Shown: positions 44,954 through 56,645, counted from the stretch's first letter. The stretch: 64,000 nt of DNA from Erigeron canadensis (GCF_010389155.1 NC_057765.1:930001-994000), one strand, 5' to 3'. Made by a program: numbers and translations. The notes: a model not told the origin generated them from the letters alone.

Positions 44954-45593
44954 TGTTGATGCACGTTGATGTGACAACAACAACTTAGATTTGATATGTC
45001 GTTTAGATTAAGACATTATGTTAATTTATGTCGTATCTATATATGTAATTGATAGATTATGGACTTTATGTTTTGGTAATGATCGATTACATGTTTTGGT
45101 GTTATATATATGTGTTATGTATGATGTTTGTTGTGTGATATACAAGTACAAACATAATATGTGTTAGGATTCCATAAGATGAAACACTTAGGAATATAAC
45201 CAAGTATTACATCTAACGAAGATAAGGTATATCTTCGTTAGGGGCAAACGAAGATAAACTTCTTTTGGTACAAACGAAGATTAACTTCGTTACATGGGCT
45301 GGGCAGCTAAGTTCGTAAGAACAAAGCCCAGCAAGCCCAGTTCGACCTGAAACATATATATACGAATGAATACCCTAATATGACATATAACATTCGACAC
45401 ATACGTACTCCAGACATCTAAGTTCGTTCTATACCTTATAGAAACGAATATAGCATCCTACGGCTGATTATTTACTTGATAATTAGCGATATACCCGTTT
45501 ACTAATCAAACTAGTTATCTCGTGAGGATTCCGCACTCACGACATAATCATAGACGATCTCGAGAGCAATCTGTAGCTATCGAGGGATTCATA
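44954..45593 (+). repeat. Sirevirus 3' LTR (contig B)
   Basis: 640 bp equal in length to the 5' LTR at 16280-16919, with about eight transitions and no obvious transversion. The last two bases are TA where the 5' LTR has CA. Followed by the target duplication ACACT (45594-45598), matching 16275-16279. Confidence 0.9.
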
Positions 45594-45614
45594 ACACTAT
45601 AATAAAATTATTTA

Positions 45615-45944
45615 CTAGCGAATTTACCCGGGTTTAACCCGGACGTTTTAATTAAAATTATAAAACTATAAAATATGCATGTAAATTTTGTTATTAATTA
45701 TAAATCGATATAAAGATGATGAATTGAATAACATAATAATTATAAAAAAATTTCTTTATTTGTAATAAAAGATTAATAATTTTAGATAAGAATTTAGTGA
45801 GCTATTTTTAGCTAAAAATATTATAAATTATTTATGACATCATAATTAATATAAGGAGCTTTTAAGAAAAAATATAGACTTGCCACATCACATTTTTTCT
45901 AAAAATACTTTTAAAAGACAATTGTCTTTTATTTAGTATAGAGA
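45615..45944 (-). mobile_element. Non-autonomous Helitron (330 bp)
   Basis: On the minus strand it starts TCTCTATACTAAATAAAAG after an A. It ends with hairpin CCGGGTTAAACCCGG, spacer and CTAG (45615-45618) before a T. Same ends as the 629-bp element at 14477-15105. Confidence 0.85.
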
Positions 45945-45978
45945 TAATAAAAATCAAATAGGAATTGTCCATTATATA

Positions 45979-46537
45979 TCTATATATTTATTAAAACAAT
46001 AGTAATCCTAACCTTTAAAAACCTTCCTCAATATAAAGCTATTTTTAAAATTTGCCACATAGGTTTTTATCACATTTTTTTGATAATATTTATCCATTAA
46101 ATATTAAATAAAAAAGATATTTATATACAAACTTAAAAAATCAAATCCCTTATATTTAAGAAAACAAACCCCATATGCAAAAAAGAAAACTAAAACCGTA
46201 TAAACTTAAATATGAGTTTAAATTTTCTATATATCTTTTTTTCCCCTGTAAAGACAATATTCTTTATTTAACTTTTTTGATCTTGGATTCATTTAATCAA
46301 ATCGTATATTATCAAAATCGTTTCATTATAGGAATTTAAATATTTCTAACTAGATAATGATATCACAATTTGATTCATTGAATTTACGGGTTATGCGGGT
46401 TCATTTCTTTCACGGGTAGCAATTGTTTTAATAAAAACATGGGTTATAATTACAATTATTAATGATTTCAATGTCATTATTAAAACTTTTAAAAAAATAA
46501 ATTTAATATCCGCACATCGTACGGGTAAAAAACCTTG
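45979..46537 (+). mobile_element. Helitron-like element with degenerate 3' end
   Basis: It starts TCTATATATTTATTAAAAC after an A, a typical Helitron 5' end. It ends with a CCG...CGG mini-hairpin (CCGCACATCGTACGGG), a spacer and CTTG before a T. The terminal tetranucleotide departs from CTRR, so the boundary is tentative. Non-coding. Confidence 0.5.
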
Positions 46538-46857
46538 TCTATATATATAATAACATATAAATTGATACTACTATCACAATCATCTTATTAACACAATGTA
46601 TATTAAATTTTAAAGTTATCACATTTAAAAATCATCTTATTAATGGACGGTTGAATTCAAGCTTGCATCTAATATATATATATATATATATCCTTGACGG
46701 ATTTCATCTTTGACTTAAAGCCATTAGATCAAATTTAATTATAGCCATTAGATCAAATTTTGATATTTATTCTCTTCAAAAAAACGTGAAACACAAGAGC
46801 CTTTAATTCATGTCGATTTAAATACAAAAACTCCAAAACCAATGTATATAATAATTA

Positions 46858-47331
46858 CTAGTGGTCAGGCCCGTCCAATGGACGGGTAGTCTCAAAATAT
46901 ATTAATCAAAGCTAAAAAATTAAAATTCAAATATATTAAATAGATATACCGAAATCAACTTGAAAATTTGCTAGCTGAATAGCCACTCCATCGGTCAAAA
47001 TACTCCAAAAATTATCCGCCCAATGAAGAAACATACGAAAATTAACTCCATATAAATATTGATTTCAGTTTACCCCTTTTTTTCCAACTTTAGTTAAATA
47101 AAAAATTTACAGTTTCTTATATTCTAAAAGTGTAAATTATATATATAAAAGTATAATTAAATATAAAATAGGTTAAAGTGTAAATTGGTGATGGAAAACC
47201 AAAAAGTGTAAATTAATTTAGATTAATATTAAAAAAATTAAAAGATTAATTAGGAGAGAAGATTAGACTCAAGGAGGTGGATTAGGGGTGACAAATGTAC
47301 CCCCAATCCCTTCTTTTAGTTATATTATAGA
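46858..47331 (-). mobile_element. Non-autonomous Helitron (474 bp)
   Basis: On the minus strand it starts TCTATAATATAACTAAAAG after an A. It ends with hairpin CCCGTCCATTGGACGGG, spacer CCTGACCA and CTAG (46858-46861) before a T. All Helitron terminal rules are met. Confidence 0.85.
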
Positions 47332-47502
47332 TTAGTATTTCATTTTGTCACCTACAACTTTGATATTAATATAATAAAATATTGATATTATTAAAAGTGA
47401 ATTATAATTAATATATTTTAAGTAGGTAAATAATAAATTGATATGAATAAATCTATATTTAAAATCAAACCAACTTAACCATAATAGTATTCTCACTTCC
47501 AT

Positions 47503-48104
47503 TGGGGTATCTCAAGCGGTTGGAGCTTACCGTATGGCTTTTGATGCTCTGCTTTAACTTGTAAATAAGTTAAACACTTTTCTACATACTTGACTATGTC
47601 CCGTTTCATACCCGGCCACCAATAATCAACTTTCAAATCATGATATATTTCCGTTGCACCGGGATGAATAGAATACTTGGATTTATGTGCTTCATCAAGA
47701 AGAGTTTCTTTTAAAGGACTTGAAAATGGAATCCAAATTCTTCCATAACGAACCGTTAGACCACGGGAATCTTAAGAGAGATGTTCCAATTGCCCTTTAA
47801 TTCTCTCTTGTTTAGGATCATGTTGTAATGCCTCTTCTTGAGCTTCCTTTATACGTTCCATAAAGTCATTGGTAATCATGACTCACAAAGGTGAAACATG
47901 GATTGAAAAGTGAGAACTTTTTCTACTTAAGGCATCGGCCACCACATTGGCCTTTCCAGGATGATACAAGATTTCACAATCATAGTCCTTTAACAAATCT
48001 AACCATCTTCGTTAACGATTATTAAGATCACGTTGTTCAAAGAAATATTTAAGGCTCTTATGATCAGAATAAATAGAAAATTTAACGCCATATAAATAAT
48101 GACG
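47503..48104 (-). pseudogene. Gypsy RNase H end and integrase zinc finger, truncated
   Basis: The remaining RNase H and linker ([32 protein letters not shown]) and the integrase HHCC region (HPGATEIYHDLK, WWPGMKRDIVKYVEKCLT) are legible with in-frame stops. The homology stops abruptly near 47503. Confidence 0.75.
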
Positions 48105-49115
48105 CTAAATCTTCAATGCAAAAACAACTGCCGCAAGTTCTAAATCATGAACGGGATTAGACTTCTCATGGATCTTTAATTGTCTTGATGCATAAGCGAT
48201 AACTCGCCCTCTTTGCATAAGAACACATCCAAGACCATTAAATGAAGCATCACAATATACCGAGAAGTCTTCAATTCCATCCGGCAAAGTAAGAATAGGA
48301 GCTTGACTCAATTTTTCCTTTAAAGTTTGAAATGCACTTTCTTGCTCACCTCTCCACACAAACTGTTCATTTTTTCGAGTTAACTTGGTAAGAGGTGAGG
48401 CGATTTTGGAAAAATCTTGAATAAAACGACGGTAATAACCCGCCAAACCAAGAAAACTACGAATTTCTGTTGGGGACGTAGGAGATTCCCATTTCATGAT
48501 TGCACTAATTTTCGCCGGATCAACTTTAATTCCTTCTTGACTAACTACATGTCCAAGAAATTGCACTTCACGCAACCAAAACTCACATTTAGAATATTTA
48601 GCATACAACTTTTCTTGGCGAAGTGTTTCAAGGATTTCACGAAGATGTTTTTCATGATCGGGTTGACTTTTTGAATAAATCAAAATATCATAAATAAAAA
48701 CAATAACACATTTATTGAGAAAAGGACGACAAACCCGATTCATAAGATCCATAAAAGCCGCAGGAACATTTGTCAAACCGAAAGGCATGACGAAGAATTC
48801 ATAATGACCATAACGGGTCCTGAATGCGGTTTTTGGAACATCTTCTTCACAAACTTTAAGTTGATGATAGCCCGAACGAAGATCAATCTTTGAGAAATAT
48901 GATGCTCGTTGGAGTTGATCAAAAAGATCATCAATGCGAGGCAATGGATACTTGTTTTTAATAGTAACTTTATTGAGCTCATGGTAGTCAATACACATCC
49001 GCAAACTACCGTCTTTCTTCTTAACAAATAAAACAGGAGCACCCCATTGAAAAATACTTGGGCGAATAAAACCCTTATCAAGAAGTTCTTGGAGTTGTTC
49101 CATCATTTCTCGCAT
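48105..49115 (-). pseudogene. Gypsy reverse transcriptase with broken active site
   Basis: A 336-residue RVT_1 region: [53 protein letters not shown] and [12 protein letters not shown]. The catalytic motif normally FIDDIL reads FIYDIL (plus-strand ATAAATA around 48690), so the first Asp of the pair is lost. The RNase H start ([13 protein letters not shown]...[12 protein letters not shown]) follows and is cut by TAG where relatives have Trp. Confidence 0.88.
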
Positions 49116-49190
49116 TTCAGTTGGAGCAAGACGATATGGAGCTTTAGCAATGGGTGTTGCACCCGGAACAAGATCAATTTTAAAGTCAAT

Positions 49191-49586
49191 TTATCTATCT
49201 GGAGGAAGACCCGGTATATCATAGGGGAAAACATCAACAAACTCATTTACAACAGGAATTTCAGATATCGACTTACATTCTTTATTAGAATCAATAACAT
49301 GGGCAAGAAAAGCTTTGCATCCATGAGAAATGAGTCGGCGAGCTCGAGCATAAGTACACAAAAGTAAAGAATCTTGATTTCTTTCACCATAGATGACCAT
49401 ATCCTTACCGTTAGGAGTCTTAAGATGAACACTCTTATCGGTACAATAAATACTCGCCTTATGTTGGCCAAGCCAATCCATGCCCAAAATCACATCAAAT
49501 TCTGCCAAACCCATGGCAATAAGATTGGCTTTAAAATTTTCAAAATTTATGGTCAAGTTACAACCTAAATATACGTTTTTAATCAT
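49191..49586 (-). pseudogene. Gypsy protease C-terminal part and linker to RT
   Basis: Contains the typical FDVILGMDWLGQHKASI and linker VVNEFVDVFPYDIPGLPPDR. A TAA follows at about 49190 where relatives continue with an acidic residue, then the frame carries on into RT. Confidence 0.78.
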
Positions 49587-49592
49587 GTAAGT

Positions 49593-50165
49593 TTAATCAC
49601 CCGCTACTTCCACCAATAAAGGAGATTCAAGAATAGATAATTGTAAAGGAATACATTTAGTGAATCGGGTAGCTACAAAGGAACGATTGGCTCCGGATTT
49701 AAATAAAAGTTTAGCGGGAGTGTCATGAACTAGAAAGGTACCTGACACGACATCGGGTGTTTCCTTTGCTTGAGCCACCGAAATTTGGAATGATCTCCCC
49801 TTAGGAGTTCCCACTTGTTTAACCATCTTTTTCTCATTCACCCTTCTTATCTCCGCTTGTCTTTTCTCTTCCGACAATAATGGACAAGCACTTTTCATAT
49901 GCCCCTCATTAAAACAATTAAAACACACAGTAGGCTTCCTTGGAGCAACGTTACAATCTCGGCTAATGTGACCCGGTTGGCCACAGTTAAAACATCCTTT
50001 CTTCGGAGGTAAACGACAAACTCCCGGATGATGCTTCCCACAATTAGTACATGTGGGAACATTTCTCCTAGAAGAGCTACTCCCTGAACTTCCACTTGGT
50101 CGGAAATTTTTGTTCGATGAATCACTTTGTTCCGCCTTTCTTTTCAAAGAGTCTTCATCCGACAT
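49593..50165 (-). pseudogene. Gypsy nucleocapsid and protease start
   Basis: Three zinc knuckles in a row: CTNCGKHHPGVC, CFNCGQPGHISRDC and CFNCFNEGHMKSAC. The retropepsin start follows, where the expected D-S-G reads KSGANRSFV (LLFKSGANRS). Loss of the catalytic Asp makes the protease inactive. It ends at a stop just before 49593; the protease continues at 49586. Confidence 0.8.
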
Positions 50166-51008
50166 ACCTTGTTCAACTTCATGTCATCTCGCTACATCAA
50201 CCAATTGGGTAAAAGATTCAACTTGAAGTAGAGTAATCTTTTCTCGAATACTCTTATGAAGCTTTCGTTAAAAGTGTTCCTTTAACAATTTATCATCTTT
50301 CAAATACTCCAGACAAAACTATGCTTTATCAAGAAACTGCACACGGAATTCATTTATGTTCATGGCACCTTGCGAATCATTCATAAGTTCGCTTCTAAGT
50401 CGGGTCACATCAGCTTCAAACCGAAGCTCCTTAAAGAAAGCCACCTTGAAATCTGCCCAATCCATCTTTACCATCGCATCCTCTCCTTTCTTCACCATTT
50501 CGCTATCCTACCACAATTTAGCCCGACCACTCAACATACTTGACCCAAACAAGGTCTTATCTTCAGGTGGAGTCTTCGTAATACGGAAAGCTCCTTCAAT
50601 TTCATTTACCCATTTAGTGCTTACAATAGGGTCTGGATCCCTATTGTATTTAGGAGGTTTGGCAATTGTGAAATTCTTGAGATCATAAGGCTTTTCATTT
50701 ATTGGCTTCGCTTGATTCTCAAGAGTTTGAGTTTCTGGTACTTGATCCTTGGGAAAACGTTTATCAAATTCTTCTTGAACCGCTAATGCCACTTCCTCTT
50801 TTATTTTGTTAGCAATAGAATCGCTCATCGCTCCTTCAAGAGTTTCATTCAACTTTTTCATAATGAACGGAGAAAAGTTTTCAAACGCTTTGCCTATTTG
50901 TTCACAAATAAAATCACGTGTTATGTCTTCCCGTTCCACTATCACTTCATTCACTATGCTCTTATCTTTACCATGATTTGATCCATCTTCACCTTGAGAT
51001 GAATCCAT
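50166..51008 (-). pseudogene. gag: Gypsy Gag, N-terminal and capsid region
   Basis: Starts MDSSQGEDGSNHGKD at 51008. A charged helical region leads to the retrotransposon gag domain (PKYNRDPDPIVSTKWVNEIEGAF...SGRAKLW). The frame breaks at about 50508 inside the capsid domain and later parts are readable only in other frames. Members of this family assemble the virus-like particle. Confidence 0.75.
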
Positions 51009-51307
51009 ACTACAAAATTTAAAGAATTTATAAATAACACATTTCATTCACAACTTAGTCTCCAATACCCCAAACACTCATATTTGATCACTTTCATATT
51101 TAATAAGCTCAATTTAGAACGTAATAGCTTATGACCAATAATAGGCAGGCTCTATTATGATCATCAACTATTTTATTTTAAATCAATCTTACTAAATATC
51201 TCAATTTTCAAACATGAACAACCCATGTCCTAATGGTCAAAGTCAACTTCCTATGGTTCAAGTCTATGCATCCTCACTTTAAAGATCGAATACCTAAATC
51301 CCTTGAA

Positions 51308-51324
51308 CCATGACTCTGATACCA
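51308..51324 (-). other. Primer-binding site of the gypsy element
   Basis: The minus strand reads TGGTATCAGAGTCATGG, complementary to the 3' end of tRNA-iMet, four bases after the LTR. Confidence 0.9.
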
Positions 51325-51328
51325 AAAA

Positions 51329-53214
51329 TGTAAGACCCAAACTTATTTAACCATAAACCGTAATTATTTTTTTTACAGGACCTCCACTGCGGCGCAGTAG
51401 GAAAAAACACTCCCACTGCCTGAAACTCATGGCTGCAAATGACAAAACCCCCACTACGGCGCAGTGGGGCACCTGCACAGGAATTTACCACTTCAATATC
51501 ACATTTCCTGCACTTTTCTGAAAAACTCAATTTTTATTCAAAACACCATTTCAACTCCAAAACCACATATGACTTGAAATTTGCTATATGCATATATCAT
51601 TGTACCAAAACATTGTACAACCCATTTGTAGGGTTACCCGAACTATGATGAAATGGGTCATACGCCCAAACCATCAAACCACAAAATATATACATAGCCA
51701 CTTACAAAACAAACAACTAGAACTTGACATAATTTCAAGTTTTTACATCAAAATGGATTAGTTCAACCAAAACAAGAGTTTGTATCAAGAGCCAAGTGGT
51801 CAAGAAGGGATTGTCTAGCAAATTACCCAAAATGTCAATTCTTCCAAACCTCAAGACTTGAACTCTAACTTCACGTCACCGGCTCCTTGCTCTTGCTACT
51901 ACTACCTATTCCTATAAAACATCAATCAACTAAAAAGGTAAGCTTTAAAGCTTAGTGAATACATATGAATATGACCAATATCATCTATACAATACTAAAT
52001 GCATATAATAAATTAAGCCATTCAATTACAAATCAAACAACAACAACAAACAAAGCATGATCATATCTTTTCAACTTGGCCAATGATATATGCTAGTAGG
52101 TATCTCATCATCTACTAGTCTTACATTAAATCATCATATGCTAGTAGGTACATCATCTACTAGTCTTACATACAAAATGTGCTAGTAGGTACACTATCAT
52201 CTACTAGTCTTACATCGAACCAATGTATGCTAGTAGGTATATTTCTTCATCTACTAGTCCTACACAAATTCACACACAATTGGTGTCATAGTGATGATTC
52301 ATCTATGAACTCCATATCATAACTATGAACACATAAATATGTACTCACCTTGATTTAGGCTAATAGGCTCTACTTGATTATTATGCTCAATGCTATATTC
52401 TCCACCACCTACACAACATTTATCATATACTATGAGTTTATAAACCCATTCCTTCTACAATCATTAACTAAGTTCATCATGAACTAAACCACTATAGTGT
52501 TTGGCTATACCAACTTTTCATTATAATTCTCATATTATGACTTCTTAATTCATATACTAGCCAAACACCAATTTTATGAAGTTTCAACTGTGAGGTTCCT
52601 CATCATTAACTTATTTTCTCAATCATATTACCAATTTCTATATCAAAATTCATTAGGGTTTTATTTAAACCCTAAACCCATAAAACCCCCCAAACTATAA
52701 AATTAAGAACCCTAGTTTAAATAAATGAAATTGGAACTTGACAAAAGAAATTAATACCTCAAGGACTTCCTAATTCAAACTTCAATTCAATAATTCTTCT
52801 CTTTCTCCTTTTTCTTTGATAATTTCGGCCACCACCACCCCAAAAACATAAACCCTAACCTTGAAGATTATTGATGGTTTCTTGAACTATTGTTATTTCT
52901 TTAAGATAATTCTTTGATAAATTTTTGGATTGATGACAAGGTTAATCTTTGATTCTTGCTTGAGAATGATCTTGAAGAAATTAGGAGGTGATTAGAATAA
53001 AAGAGGAAATTAAGAATTATCAAGAGGGTTGTCTGGCTTTTCTCTCCCTTTTGCGATGTTTTATTTCAAATAAGAGGGTATTATACCCGCTAGCCACTAA
53101 AGTTCCAACTAAATTAATCTCTTTTCTCAAAACAAAATACTAGGAAATTAATTAAGTGTTAAAACTATAAAAAGGGTAAATTTTCTACTACCTTAAAAAT
53201 AGTGGGGTGTTACA
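51329..53214 (-). repeat. Gypsy 5' LTR
   Basis: It starts TGTAACACCCCAC and ends GGGTCTTACA. It aligns over its first ~150 bp with the solo LTR at 54007. It contains four ~50-bp tandem units with CTAGTAGG...CTACTAG (52085-52262) and two GC-rich palindromes (ACTGCGGCGCAGT at about 51386 and CTACGGCGCAGTGG at about 51452). Confidence 0.85.
52085..52262. repeat. Four tandem ~50-bp units in the gypsy LTR
   Basis: Units of TGCTAGTAGGTA...CATCTACTAGTCTTACA; each unit can fold because CTAGTAG and CTACTAG are complementary. Confidence 0.88.
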
Positions 53215-53875
53215 CACACTCCAACAGAATCTATACAAACACAGTAAAACAATAAACGTCTACATGATCACATCGATCCAAACAAGTATTCAGCCTACTA
53301 GCCTAGCATTATTAAAGGAATAACAAAGTCTGAAAAGATGAAAGACATTGTTCGATAATATAAAGTAAATAAAGATGATAGATTTAGACCAAGAGTGAAG
53401 ATCGGAAGGTGTTTAGATGCTCCAAAACCTCCTTTGAGTCTGCAATTTTGATCAAGGGTTGTTGCTGGGCGTCTAGAGCTGTTGAATCGACTCTCTCTTA
53501 GGGTTTTGAGGGTTAGTTCAACTTAAATAGGGATAAAAGTCGGTTACTGATTTGGGCCGACCAGCGGCGCTGGTGGGCTGACCAGCAAGCTGGTCCTGGG
53601 CTTCCATGGGCTAGCGGTGCTGGTGATGGCCAGCGACACTGGTGGCTGCTGTTCTTGTGTCTTCGTTTGGCCCCCGAATCACTTCTTTGTGTATTGTAAC
53701 TTCATAGGCTTCCTTCTTGAGTCACTTGATGTCATTTACCCTCTCTCGCATCTTCCGGGAACCTGCATAAACACGTCATTCATTAAGTACCAATAGTTTC
53801 GGAATAATAACTCATTTAAGCATAGAAATGAAGCCTTTTGTTAGGGGTTTTTTATCACGATATGGACGCTCATCA
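53215..53875 (-). repeat. LTR fragment, probably Tat/Ogre-type gypsy
   Basis: On the minus strand it begins TGATGAGCGTCCATAT, resembling the conserved TGATGAGCG start of plant Tat/Ogre LTRs, and later has ATGCTAGGCTAGTAGGC, similar to their U5. It is cut at 53214/53215 by the TGTAACACCCC LTR. It contains four imperfect palindromes (53556-53645), for example ACCAGCGGCGCTGGT. Confidence 0.5.
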
Positions 53876-54006
53876 GAGTGATATTTGTACAACAACTTTT
53901 TATAGATCTACCACAACATACAGATTTTGTAGCTGACTGAATAAATTAATGATGAACAGTTGTGGTAAATTTATCAAAAGATGTGGTACTAATATCAATT
54001 CCCTAA

Positions 54007-55990
54007 TGTAACACCCCAATAATTTTAAGATAAATAAATTAACCCCTTTTTGTAGTTTTGACATTAAAATAATTTCGTAGTATTTTATTTTTAGATATAG
54101 GGTTAATTTAATTGGAACTTTAGCGGATAACGGGTAAAATACCCACAAATTAAGAGATGGGTCGTGGCATCCCAATGGAGTGCCAGCCATCTAACTTTCC
54201 ATGAGTCATATTTCCATTCACCCTCATTTTCTTCACCTCCATTTTCTTCATGCAATCTCCTTTCTTTTCTTTGAAAATCAAAGATTATTTCTTCCAATTC
54301 AAGGATAGAAACCATAATAATAATCATCACTATCAAATAATCTTCATTCAAGAATTGAAAAGTTAGGGTTTGTGGGTATTGTGGTGGTGGCTGAATTTCA
54401 AAGAGAAAAGAAAGGAAGAAGAATTTCCAACTTAAGTCTTGCATTAACTTATTGTTTATTGAGGTATTGAATTCCCCTAATTTAGTTTTCATCTTTCTTT
54501 TGAAATTAGGGTTCATTGAGTGAACCAATTTGGGAGTTTTTGCTAGAAGATGAATTATGGTTATATTCTCCCCAATTCCTTAGTTAACCTAGTTGTCATT
54601 GAGTTATATGATGTGTTTGATTATGAAATTGATAAGTTCAAAGTAATATTTTAAGTTTGCAAGAAAAGATGAAATTTTTGCTAGTTATTGAAATGTGGTT
54701 GAAAAAGGTAAGATGAACTACCTAATTTTGTTGTTAAAGGTGAAAGTAACTCAATGACAAATAGGTTGGGTTTTGGGTTTGGAAAAGGCTAGAGAATAAG
54801 AATTTGGTAATTTTGAGCAACTAGATGAAATGGCCACATGATGGTGGTAAAATGAGATTTTTAGCAAAATGATAGATAATTGAGATTGATGAGTTAGAAA
54901 GATTGAGCTTTGTTAAGTGAAACTTGATTTTAAGCCAACTCAAGGAAATTGAGTTTGGGTGAATAGGAATGCTAGTGAATCGTTAGTTTGGCTAAGTAAG
55001 TTAGCCAAGATTGTGAATAAAGTCTTATGTGCATATTGTAATGAATTGATAGGTTGAAAGCTTTTCACTTGTTGTTACATTGTTCTTTGTTGTTAGTTGC
55101 GGAGGAGGTGAGTACTCTTGCATACTCTTATATGTGCGCTGGGTCGATTACCATACGATGGTGGATTCCATGTGTGGTAATCGATTCACCGTTAGGGCCT
55201 AATTTGAGGCCGGGGCCTAAGAACCCCATAGTTGAGATGAGATAAAGGCCTAAGAACCTTTGAGGCCTAAGAACCTCTTGAGATTATTGTTTAGCGTATA
55301 TGGATCCATGTATGTTTTGTTAGCGCAAAAGTGAGTATGCAAGTGATGATATGACGGTATCATTGGCTACATGCGATAGTCTTTTGTGTTTTTGCCCTCC
55401 TTCGTGTATATATTTGTATGAAAGTTTATTCACTAAGCATTCACTTACTTTTTAGTTGTTTACCATTTTGATAGGTGGTTCCGGAAGAAGGAACTAGGTT
55501 TGTTGATTTGAGTTTGAAGTTAAGGTTTCTTTGGAAGACTTGAAGGTATAGCCATTCATGAAGAATGGATCATTTTGTATAGATACTTAGTAATCCCTTT
55601 TGACTTTGGCTCTTGGTATATTTGGTTGTTCATGGTCATGTCTTGGTACATTTGTTTATGGTTATGCTTGGTCAAATGCTTTTCGAATTCTGGTTGTTGA
55701 TGGATTGGTTATATTGTGGTAGGTTTTAACAAGTTTGTAAATATGTTTGTGATTAGTTTTACTAGCTGTTAATATGTGGAAATGAATTTTTGGGTCGAAA
55801 TGGGCTTGTGCAGAAGTATATGGAGTATTAGTCTGTTGTAGACTAGTTTGTGGAGTATTAGTCTGTTGTAGACTAGTTTGTGGAGTATTAGTCTGTTGTA
55901 GACTAGTTTGTGGAGTATTAGTCTGTGTGTAAAAAAAAAAAAGTTTCCAACTTTTTTGTTTTAATTGGTTTTCGAGTCTTGTTCGTTTCA
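54007..55990 (+). repeat. Solo LTR of a Ty3/gypsy element with target duplication
   Basis: 1,984 bp starting TGTAACACCCCAATAATTTT and ending TTCGTTTCA, flanked by CCTAA at 54002-54006 and 55991-55995. Its start aligns with the 5' LTR at 53214-51329. There is no internal sequence, so it is the product of LTR-LTR recombination. Tandem repeats inside: GGCCTAAGAACC (about 55195-55280) and a 30-bp unit with GTCTGTTGTAGAC (55829-55926). Confidence 0.88.
55829..55926 (+). repeat. 30-bp tandem repeat in the solo LTR
   Basis: Three to four units of TTAGTCTGTTGTAGACTAG plus TTTGTGGAGTA. Each unit holds a small palindrome AGTCTGTTGTAGACT. The repetitive open frame on the other strand is a by-product. 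Confidence 0.92.
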
Positions 55991-55995
55991 CCTAA

Positions 55996-56645
55996 AATGA
56001 ATATTAGATGTAAGTATAGTGTTTAAATATTGTTATAATGCTTATATTTTGTACAAGGTTATTTATTGTTTTACTAATTTTTATTTAGGTGTGTAGTTAT
56101 ATAAAGAAGAAACTACGTGAAAATTATCAAAAAAAAATAAGCTAATATATTTACACGACTTAAAAAAGACAAATCTAATTTACTTTTTAATGATATTCCG
56201 CTAAACAAATCTCAGTTGATACAACAATTTTAAGATTTACTAACTGTTTATAGAAACATAGAATCATTAAATTTTATCTTTTTTCTTAAGTTTTGATTGT
56301 AAATGCATTAGTCTTCAATGAAACTTTGTTTATTTGTAATTAACTCATTTTAACAAGGTACTAATTTATATCTTTTACATCATAATACTAGTTAATTCAT
56401 TTTCAATATTTTTATATAGAACTTGGAAACAGCCTCTTTACACCGTCGTGGTAGGGGTAAGGCTGTCTACATCTTAACCTCCCCATACACCGTCGAAGTA
56501 TTGGAACCCAAAACCCGAGGAAGACGGCATTGGCGTTTCTTACTTACTAACTTTTTTATCTACGTTTTTCAATTTACGATATTATAAACATGTCATTAAT
56601 TAAATATGATCCCCGCGTATTACAAGGGACCATAATTTAATTTTG

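Larger units (their letters stand above)
31624..45593 (+). mobile_element. Sirevirus-type copia element, contig-B copy (5' end missing at gap)
   Basis: Collinear with 17063-30993. It starts in the leader without a 5' LTR or primer site because the contig begins there. Single-base deletions are dense in the first ~4 kb and rare after about 35,600. The 3' LTR and flanks are better than in contig A, including the ACACT target duplication at 45594-45598. Confidence 0.9.
47503..53214 (-). mobile_element. Truncated, decayed Ty3/gypsy element (Tekay/Del-like)
   Basis: On the minus strand: a 1,886-bp 5' LTR (53214-51329), tRNA-iMet primer site, gag, protease, RT, RNase H and the start of integrase, ending abruptly at about 47503 after the words KPYGKLQPLEIP. 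The 3' half of integrase, any chromodomain and the 3' LTR are missing. Several stops and frameshifts, plus replaced catalytic residues, make it inactive. TGTAACACCCC at the LTR start and the RT sequence favour the Tekay/Del chromovirus group. Confidence 0.85.

Noticed and set aside
16280..45593. Two tandem Sirevirus copies
   Set aside because: The junction is an N gap, both copies share the same downstream host flank, and errors rise towards the gap from both sides. One locus sequenced twice explains this better.
52085..52262. CRISPR-like regularly spaced repeats
   Set aside because: Only four units in a eukaryotic LTR, with similar rather than unique spacers; ordinary LTR tandem repeats.
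55662..55991. Repeat protein (NTPQTSLQQ units) on the minus strand
   Set aside because: It is a translation of the 30-bp tandem repeat inside the solo LTR.
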